Below are positions 21,708 through 32,069 of a stretch of DNA of 64,000 nt, one piece after another. Under the pieces are notes generated by a model. That model made no database searches. It saw only the letters and a program-made list of their open reading frames with translations, and had not been told where the DNA came from. Location: contig JAHZTW010000001.1 of assembly GCA_020283515.1 (NCBI GenBank), forward strand, positions 236,411,434 through 236,475,433, given 5' to 3'. The stretch is from Alliaria petiolata (Eukaryota > Streptophyta > Magnoliopsida > Brassicales > Brassicaceae). Each line of letters starts with the position of its first letter. Positions within the stretch are counted from its first letter, which is position 1. Position numbers and translations under genes: made by a program.

Positions 21708-22958
21708 CTTGGATGACTTCATGTTCACCAATACATATCATATATATCTCGACACCCATGCTATTTTGTGGTCTTTGTAACGACATAAAGGATCATTTGA
21801 TACTTGTTGTTTCTAGATGATTTAAATTTTGTAGATGAACTCCAATGAGCACTTCTCAAACAAATAGAGAAATGCAACGGACGCATAAAAAAGTACAAAG
21901 TACAAAGTTTGAATTATTCATTCACACGATTAATAAAAGAAACGCTGGACGAATATTTGTCTCAATTTATTTTTTCTCTAAATTCTTTTCCATTTCTTCT
22001 ATTTTTTTCTAGCAAATTCACAACAATGCTCAATGGAACCGTAATACAAAAGTCAAGCTATTTCATGAAATTATATTTCAACAAATGTACTTAGATTGCT
22101 CATCTCACGTTTCCACTAATGATCAACTAGAAGACGAGCTCACCAAATGGTTTCTCCGGGCTAGATTTCACTCATGTCAACTAGACGTTTGACACTCCTA
22201 GATCAAAAATGTGTCTACATTCATGAATTAAATGTATAAGAAGCAATATTAATGGAGAGTCCCACGAGAAAAACAAAATTAAAAGAAGAAAGAAGAAATC
22301 ATATTCCCTTATCACGGATTTAGAATTTGGACACCATACAAATTACTTTATTCCACTTTTTCTTATGTTTCGACACATACTCTTTGATTTTTCTTTTAAA
22401 AGAAAAGAGGAATATTACTAAACATAACCAATAACCGAGTAAAAGAGGAAAAAAGAATCTGTGTGTAGTCTGTACAAGACGAGGTCGCACTACACAGAAG
22501 CTGACTATAATTTGGGGAAAGTAAAAAAACATACGTGTCGTAATATAAATGGTTAACTGTGCACGTAATTGTACGATGATGTCGACACGGCGATCGAGAA
22601 CACTATTCTTTTTTGATGCATTATTATATCCACCCACACTCTTCTTCTGACAAAAGAAAAACAAATTATTTCCGTTTTATTAATAATTTAGTCGCTTATA
22701 TTTCCCAAATTATTACAAAAAAAACGATTCTTTCTAGTAAATTAACTGTTTTCTTCTGCTCTCTATTCTTAATTTTACCAAAAACAGATAAAGTCATGGA
22801 CATTTCTTTAATCAGAGGACTCACCTTTTTTTTTTTGAATTATTTTATCTATTCTCTGGTTCATCAATTATTAATCCAACTATAGCATCACCATCAGAAG
22901 AAAATGAAAATCTCTTTTCTTCTCTTTTTCTCTGTCCAATTAATCAGAACAAAAAAGC
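21708..22958 (+). promoter_or_regulatory. AGL71 upstream region
   Basis: Roughly 1.25 kb between the transposon target duplication and the AGL71 leader. AT-rich, with no convincing coding region. It presumably contains the AGL71 promoter; no single element can be assigned with confidence. Confidence 0.4.
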
Positions 22959-22987
22959 AAGCTTAGACTTTAGGGTTTGTGGCTCCT
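22959..22987 (+). promoter_or_regulatory. Conserved leader block of AGL71 (shared with AGL72)
   Basis: AAGCTTAGACTT then TAGGGTTTGTGGCTCCT; the same block occurs at 27988-28017 with one extra T. It lies just before a 5'-UTR intron (23004-23367, donor GTAAAC, acceptor TTGCAG) that ends four bases before the ATG. Such shared leader DNA is a relic of the tandem duplication. Confidence 0.6.
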
Positions 22988-23371
22988 GTACAAAGACACA
23001 GAGGTAAACACAGAACATCATAAGATCTATAGCTCATGCTTCTTTCTGAAATTATAGTTCTAGGGTTTAACTTTCCACCAATTTTATGCTTATATTCTTT
23101 ATTTTCTTTGTGCTAATTATTCCTTATCTAAGAAATTAATTTTGTCGACTGATTTTCATCTGGGAAAAAATTATGTTCTTTGGGGTTTTTGAAGCTAATC
23201 TACACAAATCTGGTTTTGAATCTCCTTAGTTTCCTCACCTTGACTTATGGCTTTGAATGTTCTCGTTTTTCAAGAAACCATTTCTTGGTTTTGTCTGAAG
23301 AATTCCCTGCAAAGTCTTTTGGCATTAGTTAGGGTTTCAATCTGATCTTGGAATTAGTATATTGCAGGAAG

Positions 23372-25273
23372 ATGGTGAGAGGAAAGATCGAGATCAAGAA
23401 GATCGAGAACGTGACAAGCAGACAAGTCACATTCTCAAAGCGAAGGAGCGGTCTCTTTAAAAAAGCTCATGAGCTTTCGGTTCTATGCGATGCACAAGTC
23501 GCCGCCATTGCCTTCTCTCAGAGCGGAAGATTATACGAATTCTCTAGCTCCGAGTAAGATTCTTTTTTTTTTCTAATTTATTTTTTTCAAAATTTACTTC
23601 ATGTCTAATTCCAAATCTACATATATAGATTAATTGAGTCCTAGAACTTCTGTGGTTAATAGTTCATATCTCTTTCTGGTCAAATCGTACTAGAGATTTT
23701 GCAATATACACGTTAAAGATTTGGCTCTTTTTTTTCTTCCTTTTTTTTTTGGCTAGCTAGTTTCTGACTTTTCCCAAAAATGCGTTTTTATCACATTTTT
23801 ATTTTATTTTGTTCCTTTTTTCTGTACTTCTGGATTTTAATGAGCTAAAACGTAAGGATACCAATTAATTGCAAACTTAAAAAGTTTGACTGAAGGGGTT
23901 GTTCTTCAAGCATGAGCAAGTGGATTAGGGTTTTCAGAAAAGAGGTTTCTTGAACAGTGAACCTCGTATACCTTGGAACTTAAACTGATATCCACTTGAC
24001 ATCATATTTAGAATATTTAAAAAGAATTTTCCGACAATATAATTACATTGTAAGAACAACAAATCCTATATATATTCTGCATGATAAAAGATTTGAAAAT
24101 TTCTCCCGGGATCCCAAACTTTTCTTCTAGATTTTCTTTCATGAATGTTAAATTTTGTGCTAGTCTACCTAGCCAACCAAATTTGGTACATAGTTTGTTA
24201 TAATTCCCTTTGTATTTGCATTACATGCTTAACAAAATAGTAACCATTTTGCAGAAACCAGCATAGGATTTGGTGAATAGAAAACGAATTCAGTTACATA
24301 GTAATGTTAACCAAACTAGATTTCTAAGTTTATCTATTCTCCATTGATAATCATGGTAGTCCGGATAATTATGTATTATATATTTTTGAGAATGTTCACA
24401 CATAAACCTAAACAGAATGATAAAACGTAAAAAACAACAATATTTTGTTTGTTCTCCCCCATATGTAGTGATAGTATACTATTTTTTCACGTTTTTACAA
24501 TTTATAATATAATTCCGCTATTTTTTTTATCATTCAGAGTATTCAGCATTTTTTAGGACGTTCTTATGTTTTCTAAAAGTGACTTCACTATATCAACTTG
24601 ATATTTTTTTATGTAAACTATGTACCTTCTGTTTGGATTTATGAGCCGTTTTAATTTTATATAATTGTTGACAAAAAATAATTTTACTATATACTATGAG
24701 TCTATGACTGTGTTCAAAAAGTATAAGTAGAAAAAACAAAACATCATTAATATACTAAAACTAATTTTTCAACTTAACGTTCTATGATTATTCCACGAAA
24801 AAAATTTATCCAGTCTAGTTTTTTCTCTTATTCGTTCATTCGATTAGTTATCCCGCTAATATTCTATCCATCTGACATATTAGCCAAGCTCAAAAGTAGT
24901 TTAAATAAAGCTTCAATCATTTACAAAATATTAGTTTTTTTGCATTTTAACTATTCATTTGTTTCATAATTTTGTTTTAAGTTTATTCAGCTTCCGAGTT
25001 TTTTCATTCTATTGATTTTTTTATTCCATGTTTTATCTATTCAGCTATAGCTAGTATACTATTCATTTAACATACCACTTAATCCCATAACATTTCATCT
25101 CATGAATGTTATTAGCATCACTGATAAAGGAAGCATCATCACCACTATTAAGGAAGCATATCTTGTGAATTACGTTTTCAGGATGGAGAAGACGATAGAA
25201 AGATATGGCAAGCTAATTAGTAATGACTACTTTGTGCCAGGGAGGCCCCAAGTAGAACTATACTTGCAGGTTC

Positions 25274-25351
<78 letters not shown>

Positions 25352-27066
25352 ACCTATTCTTGATTTTAGTTTCTTCTTTAATTAAATAATATTGATATAT
25401 ACTAAAATACTCGGCATTTTTTGTGGTGTGTGCAGGAGCTGAAGAAGGAAATGGATATAATGGTGAAGAAGATTGATCTCCTTGAACTTCATCATCGGTT
25501 CGTATCTCACTATTTCTGTGCTTTCTTTATGCATTAATTATATATAAACATACTTTGTTTCAATCCTGAAATCTACTGTGTGAATGCCACTATATATGAA
25601 GGAAGCTAATGGGGCAAGATATAGGTTCATGTTCAGTGGCAGAACTTCATGAGATAGACACTCAGATTGAGAAAAGCCTTCGTATTGTCAGATCAAGAAA
25701 GGTACAAAACACACATATACATGTTGTTTTTTTTATATAAGAATGTGAATAATATACATGTTAATGATGTAATATTGTCTTCATCGGTTGATCTTGGTAC
25801 GTAGGCTGAGTTATATGCAGATCAACTAAGGCAGCTAAAAGAAAAGGTATTTTTTCACTTAAAACTTATATAGAAATTTTTAATTTATGGGATGTTTTGT
25901 ATTTTCCATGCGATATATATTTATGGATCTTTCTTTATCGGAATTTAGGAGAGAGAGCTCCTGGACGAGAGAAGAAGGCTGCGTGAAGAGGTAAATACAT
26001 ACATATATACACTCATCACATGATACACATATTTAAACACACTTAAGATCAACCACAATGTAGACACTTGGATATCTTAAGTCCAAAAAAAAAAAAAAAA
26101 ATAATAATGACATGACAATGAACAGTCGAAGAACGGTGTCTTATTTAAGATCCGATTTTATCGGTTTTTATGACACGTGATCGCAATTTTTTTTTTTAAA
26201 TCGTATTTTTCTTTTTAAATCGTATTTTTTTTTTCAAAAATCATTTTTTTATTATTATTATAAAATCTTTAAGACACTCAAGTCTCCATTGGTGATGGTC
26301 TTACATACGAAACTCAGTCTATCTCAACGTTTAGCAAGAAGGTTAGACACATCGTACATAGAAAGTTCATCGCATTTTTATAGACCTTTTTTCTTATGAG
26401 AAGAATCATGGTAATTACTTGAAGATTTATTAATTTTAGAACTGTATAGAGGCATTAATTGATCGTTTGTTTGAGTTTGCATTTGATTAAATTGTTAATT
26501 GTAAACCAAAACGCTAAATTCAAACGGAAGAAAAACCTTCCATTCGTGTTTGACATAATTGAGTTTGCATTTTGCAAATATTTTATGGAAATAAAAAATT
26601 GTGATAGAAAATTAGAACTATTTTGTCATGTAAATGGAAACAAGAAAAAAATTGCACATGAACTATTCCCCCCCCCCCTAATTATCACACACATATCCTC
26701 TATAGAAAAGGGTTTGAGTTTCGTTAAGAGCTTGAGTTTCACTAATTCCCCACTCTCTACTAGGTTGATCATGGCTCCTCTTAGTGTACTCATCAATTGC
26801 TCTAAAGCTATGTTAGGGTATATGAATCGATCATATACAATGAACAACTAACTCTCTTCGAATTAGAATGTATTACAAAGACATACATGGTACGAAAACA
26901 CAATTTTATACTTTATTTTCAGGAAATTAGAGAAACGTTGATGCGACCAATGTTGCCAGTAACCCTACATAGTGAGAAAGGTGAAACTGAAGGTGGTTGC
27001 AGAACCAAACATTCATCAGAGGTCGAAACCGATCTATTTATTGGATTGCCCGTGGCTCGGTTATGA
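23372..27066 (+). CDS. AGL71: SOC1-clade MIKC MADS-box transcription factor, AGL71-like
   Basis: Seven coding exons: 23372-23553, 25182-25269, 25436-25497, 25602-25701, 25805-25846, 25949-25990 and 26923-27066. They are GT-AG spliced and in frame, giving 219 residues. The MADS domain (residues 1-60, MVRGKIEIKKIENVTSRQ) binds CArG boxes. The I region (MEKTIERYGKL), a K domain with heptad leucines (LKKEMDIMVKKIDLLE, LMGQDIGSCS, IEKSLRIVRSRK) and the C-terminal SOC1 motif EVETDLFIGLP follow. Intron 1 is 1.6 kb and intron 6 is 0.9 kb. Intron 2 opens with a long TA/TG microsatellite. In Arabidopsis AGL71, AGL72, AGL42 and SOC1 act redundantly in floral transition of shoot meristems. The assignment to AGL71 rather than AGL72 rests on gene order next to the At5g51880-like gene. 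A Copia element lies 1.3 kb upstream. Confidence 0.9.
25278..25350 (+). repeat. Compound (TA)n(TG)n microsatellite in AGL71 intron 2
   Basis: About 24 TA units followed by about 12 TG units, starting only some 9 bp after the intron 2 donor. Expected to be length-polymorphic. Confidence 0.9.
26753..26869 (+). other. Source of the 117-bp copy misplaced in TRM24
   Basis: This piece of AGL71 intron 6 is repeated exactly, as far as I can read, at 33098-33214, next to a sequencing adapter. It is the genuine location. The left end of a circularised mate-pair fragment would start at 26753. Confidence 0.85.
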
Positions 27067-27987
27067 CAGATTTCGCACGTTCATTAAGTATGCTTATATA
27101 TAGTTTAATTACTTCGATTCGATGCTTGTATACTAATAGTTCCATACTACATCTAATTTTGGAGTGCTTTGACCATCTCGTTATATTATGTGTATAAACT
27201 GGTAATAAAATTGGTTTATTATGGAATAATTGTGACATTTTGTTCCTATGTAGATGGAGACCGTAAAGGTGAGATACAAAACGCACATTCATATGCTGCA
27301 AGCATTTTCTAATTAATGTCGTTTTATCTCAAACATTCTTGAGTATCTAAACTTTTTAGTTCTGAAGGGGATAAATAGTCAAAACCAAACAAGACGACAA
27401 TTATCCAAAATCTCAGTCTTAGATTTCTGGGAAAGTGGAAAGTATACGTGGATAAGTTTTATTGGTTATCGATATACGCCACTGTACGATGATGATATTA
27501 ATCGCAGACATTTTCCATTTTTTTTTTTTTCATTTTCTATCGATGAATTTGATCAACTTTTTGGCAAAAAGAAAATCAACTCTTTTGGGTTTGGTGCTAT
27601 AAATTATACATTTTATATTTAACTCATCAAGATGCAGATTAAACCTCATAAATCATAATTCAAACGAAAGTAATATACTCTAACACACGATTTTCAACAT
27701 TACAAAATTATTTCAAAATATTTTTGTTGTTTGGCTTATTTTACCAATAATTTGCGGAAAGGATATACCGGATGTAATGGGAAATTGAGTATACGGATAA
27801 ATATATATATATATCATAAAGTTGATTACTAATTTTCGATAACATCCGCAAACGCTGTGTATATATATATTAATGGGTATTTCCCATACTCAGTGACTCA
27901 TTTTAGAAACGGTTGATCCGGTCCGGTTTAAAGAAAACTTCATCTTACATAGAGAGATAGATTCCGATTCTTTCTTTTGTTAAAGAA
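27067..27987 (+). promoter_or_regulatory. AGL71-AGL72 spacer
   Basis: About 0.9 kb holding the AGL71 3' flank and the AGL72 promoter. AT-rich, with short tata runs near 27800 and 27862. No coding region seen. Confidence 0.45.
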
Positions 27988-28017
27988 AAGCTTAGACTTT
28001 TAGGGTTTGTGGCTCCT
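27988..28017 (+). promoter_or_regulatory. Conserved leader block of AGL72
   Basis: Counterpart of 22959-22987. It precedes a 5'-UTR intron at 28038-28411 (donor GTAAAC, acceptor TTGTAG) ending 12 bp before the ATG. Confidence 0.6.
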
Positions 28018-28423
28018 CCGCTAAGAGCCCAAGAGAGGTAAACAAGAAGCTTTTCTGTTGATTGTATTAGGATTTCACTTTCCACCATTTTCTTCTTCTT
28101 TTGTTTGATTGCTTTTTATTTTCCTTCTGGTGAAAATTTTACTTCTTTAGTGGGTTATTAAAGGGAATTTGGAAAAAACTAGCTCAAACGGTCTTTTACA
28201 AGATATCATTAATTTCCCAGATTTTCTCAAAGTTATCACATTGATTAAATTTCTGGGTTAGTTTTTCAATCAAGAAACCATTTCTGGGTTTTGACTTTTG
28301 GTTTCATATCTGTGATCTGTTTGCTTTAGCCCCATCAAATCTTTTCACCTGTAGTTAGGGTTTTCATAAAGATCTTTTAACAAATCTCATATCTTGGGAT
28401 TGATTTTGTAGGAAGAAACTAAA

Positions 28424-30809
28424 ATGGTGAGAGGAAAGATCGAGATCAAGAAGATCGAGAACACGACAAGTAGACAAGTGACATTTTCGAAGCGAAGGAG
28501 TGGTCTCTTTAAGAAGGCTCATGAGCTTTCTGTTCTATGTGATGCTCAAGTCGCAGCTATGATCTTCTCTCAGAAAGGAAGATTACATGAATTCGCCAGC
28601 TCCGAGTAAGATTCTTAATTTCACCTTGATTAAGATTTATACTATTTCAATATATTTATTTTGATGTTAAATTTGTTGTCAAAGTAGTACTTGTGTATAG
28701 TTGAATATCTCTCTGACCAATTAGTATCAGAGATTTCTTAAGATACAGATAAAAGATTTTGCTCTTTTTTTGTTTGCCTATAGCTCTAGTTGCTGTTGTT
28801 ATATTTTCCCAAAATATGCGTCTTTCACATTTCATTTGATTTTATTTCTCCTATACGTTTAATTATTATTATTTTTGGGTAAACAATTATTTTCCTGTTT
28901 TAACTTCCGGTTCTTTTTCCATTTATAGTTCAACTTTTTTTTGTTTGAACATATATATATAGTTCAACTTGCGGTTATCATATGATTTAATTAGGGTTTT
29001 CACTTTTCAGATATACGGTTTATTGAATATTGAGCCTTAATTTTACGTTGGAACTCAAAGTGTCAAACTGAAACCCACAAACCATTTGACATAATATTCT
29101 ATTCACAATAAAATAAAATCAAACCATATGTTTTTGTCCAAACTAATTTGGCTATATGATTTTCAAGTGTGTTCAAGTAATATTGTTCATGTTCTGAGTC
29201 CAAGTTCTATATTTGATGATTCCCATATGATGTAATTCGTTAAGGTCGAACGACTCACTATGTATGCATATAGTTGGTTTAGAATAATTTGCATACATTT
29301 CAATACATCAATCATTGATACTTTGATTCATATCTAGCTAGGTTTGTATCTAGAAAATTCACACACACGCACATATTATCTAACAAATCTCTAGTTATAA
29401 TCTCTACCAATTATAAGATCATGTCTAGTGTAATTTCCATATCTATTTATGAAGAGCCATAGATGGTTGAACATGATTAACCATGCGAGAGAGTATTCAC
29501 ATATTCTTTAACTAAAAAGTCACAAACTAATGAAAGTGTTCCTCGACAATTCTCTTAGTATGCAGAAGACAATCAAACGATACACTGAGTATAAGAGAGA
29601 GTACTTTGTTGTGGAAAGTCACCCCATAGAGCAATACGTGCAGGTTCCTTTTTATATACCAATTCTCTTTAGTTATTACTCTAGTTTTCATCAATCACTT
29701 ACAAACCTTTTTGTATCATGTCAGTTGACAAACTACATGCATCTAGTCACACTTTATTTGATTTTTGTGACGGTTGGTACAACCATTTTGTTTATGCAGG
29801 GACTAAAGAAGGAAATGGCGACAATGGTGAAAAAGATTGAAGTTCTTGAAGTTCATAACCGGTCTGTATCTCAGTGTCATATTTGTTTTCTACACTATTT
29901 ACTAATGATCATAAGATTGATTTTTCAAGTTGTAATTGTGTTGATTTTGGAAATGTGGGTTTGTAAGGAAGCTGATGGGGCAAAGTTTGGCTTTTTGTTC
30001 GGTGGAAGAACTCCAGGACATAGCCACACAGATAGAGAAAAGCCTTCATATTATTAGATCAAGAAAGGTAAGAAATATAAAATGCATTAACAAAAAAAAA
30101 GTGAAATGAGATGTTTCTTTCGTTGAATGCTCACTTACTTTTCTTTTGGATTCTATATTTGAGTATTGGTAGGCTAAGTTATATGAAGCTGAGGTAGAGA
30201 AACTAAAAGCCAAGGTTAGAATAATTACAATTTGATTTTGTTTGGATCTCTTGTCCTTTGCCGTGTGATATATATTTATTGATCTCTCTTCTTCGAAAAT
30301 TAGGAGAGGGAGCTCAAGGACGAGAGAGTCAGGCTTTGCGAAAGGGTATGTACCATATGGTCCATATCACTATTACCTATATGTGCATATATATAGACAT
30401 ATAGACATAGAGTCATCATCAATACGTACAAATTGATTAACACATTAATGTAACTTGAACCCATTTACATTCACAAAAACAATTCAACTTATGTACTTGA
30501 GAAAATTGTAAAATATGACATAGTATTAGTATTATGCAAATACTTTGCTATATCTTTTGGCCAAAAAGTGTTTTGTTTTATACTTTTATAGTTAGTGACT
30601 TAATTATATATACGCGGGTGGTTTTGAGTAAATGATTCTTTTCTTTTTTATTATTCTCTACTAATTACTAATCCAAATCAAGAAAATAATTTATTTATAT
30701 ACTCTTATATCAGGTTGGAGAAAGACCAATGGCGATGCCATCAGGAAGCAAAGAGAAAGAGGATGTGGAAACTGACCTATTTATCGGATTTCCGAAGAGC
30801 CGACCATAA
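28424..30809 (+). CDS. AGL72: SOC1-clade MIKC MADS-box transcription factor, AGL72-like
   Basis: Seven coding exons: 28424-28605, 29559-29643, 29800-29861, 29968-30067, 30173-30214, 30304-30345 and 30714-30809. All GT-AG, giving 202 residues. Exons 1, 3, 4, 5 and 6 have exactly the same lengths as in the AGL71 gene, so the two are a tandem duplicate pair. The MADS domain is nearly identical (MVRGKIEIKKIENTTSRQ). K-domain helices are present (LKKEMATMVKKIEVLE, IEKSLHIIRSRK). The C-terminus is shorter, and the SOC1 motif is changed to DVETDLFIGFP. Nuclear DNA-binding factor expected to dimerise with other MADS proteins in flowering control. Identity as AGL72 is from position next to TRM24. Confidence 0.9.
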
Positions 30810-31002
30810 GAGATCTATCTTGTTCGTTAAACCTGATTTATATATAGCTACTTATAATCTTAAGTAATAATCTTTTCAATCATCCTTTTTTTATGTATAA
30901 ACTCAGAACAATGTAATGTAAGCTTTAGTTTCGCTTTCCGTTTTCTTAACCGATATATTCATGTTTTATTTATTTTATTTTTTTTTCCAACTGATTTCAT
31001 TA

Positions 31003-31365
31003 TTAATGATCCGAATGTGCATCATTGTTTACAAGACTCAACAGAAAAGTAGGACAACAATGATACAGACGCCATTGATTAGTACATATAATTGAATTCT
31101 TAGCTAATAAATCAGCACAGCGATTAGCCTCACGATTACGGTAGAGAAACGTGGTTTTTGTAAACATTTTCTCCCATGTTTTAATGGCGTCGAGGTAGTG
31201 TTGTAGACGAAAGTTGGATCAGGTGCCATTGATCAATCGGATAATGTTGACATTATCTCCTTCGAACTCCACGTCTATACCCTAGTGACCAAGCTGATTG
31301 CATTGCCCATATGAGGGCTGAGCATTCACCTTCCTCAACAGAATATCTTCCTTGGAATCATCTAC
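31003..31365 (-). pseudogene. Degenerate LINE-type RNase H (RVT_3) fragment
   Basis: The minus strand reads YSVEEGECSALIWAMQSAW, then after a frameshift VEFEGDNVNIIRLINGT, a stop, and SNFRLQHYLDAIKTW ... YRNREANRCADLLAK. This is the C-terminal half of the RNase H-like domain found in plant LINE retrotransposons and their domesticated relatives. One frameshift and one in-frame stop make it dead. It lies about 200 bp after AGL72 and no RT part is nearby. Confidence 0.75.
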
Positions 31366-32069
31366 CCATACCACCTTCCAGATGCGCCAGATAATCCAAA
31401 TTGGTGAGAGTCGAGCTATTTGAGATAGACTATTGTTAGCATGTATATATTTATAAGATGTCGTATCTTATCCTCCAATGGATATATACATGTTTTATTT
31501 ATGTATTTAAATATATTCTAGTATTTTGAAATTTTTGTAGAAATTTTGATTTTATGGTAGCTGAGCAGTTGATATTTAATGGAATGCGGCATTTGAAATT
31601 GTTTCTAGTGTGAAAATAAATGTAATTCCTCAATGCTCATTAATTGATCGACCTCCCTCTATACTGCCTAGCTACTATAGGGAAAAAAAAAAAAAAATTG
31701 CTCTTAGTTATAGTCATAATGAAGTATCACTAAATACGGGCCTCAGCAATTAATATGAGTTTCAATTTGGGATATTCTGGTTAAAAAAAAAAAACCATTT
31801 ATGATCTTTTTTTAAAACCTTCATTTGCTATTTGGCTATTTCTAGAGAAAATATAATGATTTATTTTTTTCTTTCAAATTCATATATATATCATAAATAT
31901 AAAAATCAATGGCCTATGGGAATTGGGAATTATACAAAATTAATATACACAAATGGCCCAATAAAGAAACTATTCTAATAATAATACTTAACTAGTCGCA
32001 AATCTTTCAGCCCAATTATAAGTAAACTATATATATATATATATCTTATAGGCCCGTAAGCTAAATCAA
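31366..32069. other. Intergenic spacer, AGL72/LINE remnant to TRM24
   Basis: AT-rich DNA with A-runs near 31685 and 31782 and the TRM24 3' flank. Nothing coding seen. Confidence 0.5.

Noticed and set aside
26459..26851. 130-codon plus-strand frame within AGL71 intron 6
   Set aside because: It lies in an intron, has no family resemblance and contains a poly-C run.
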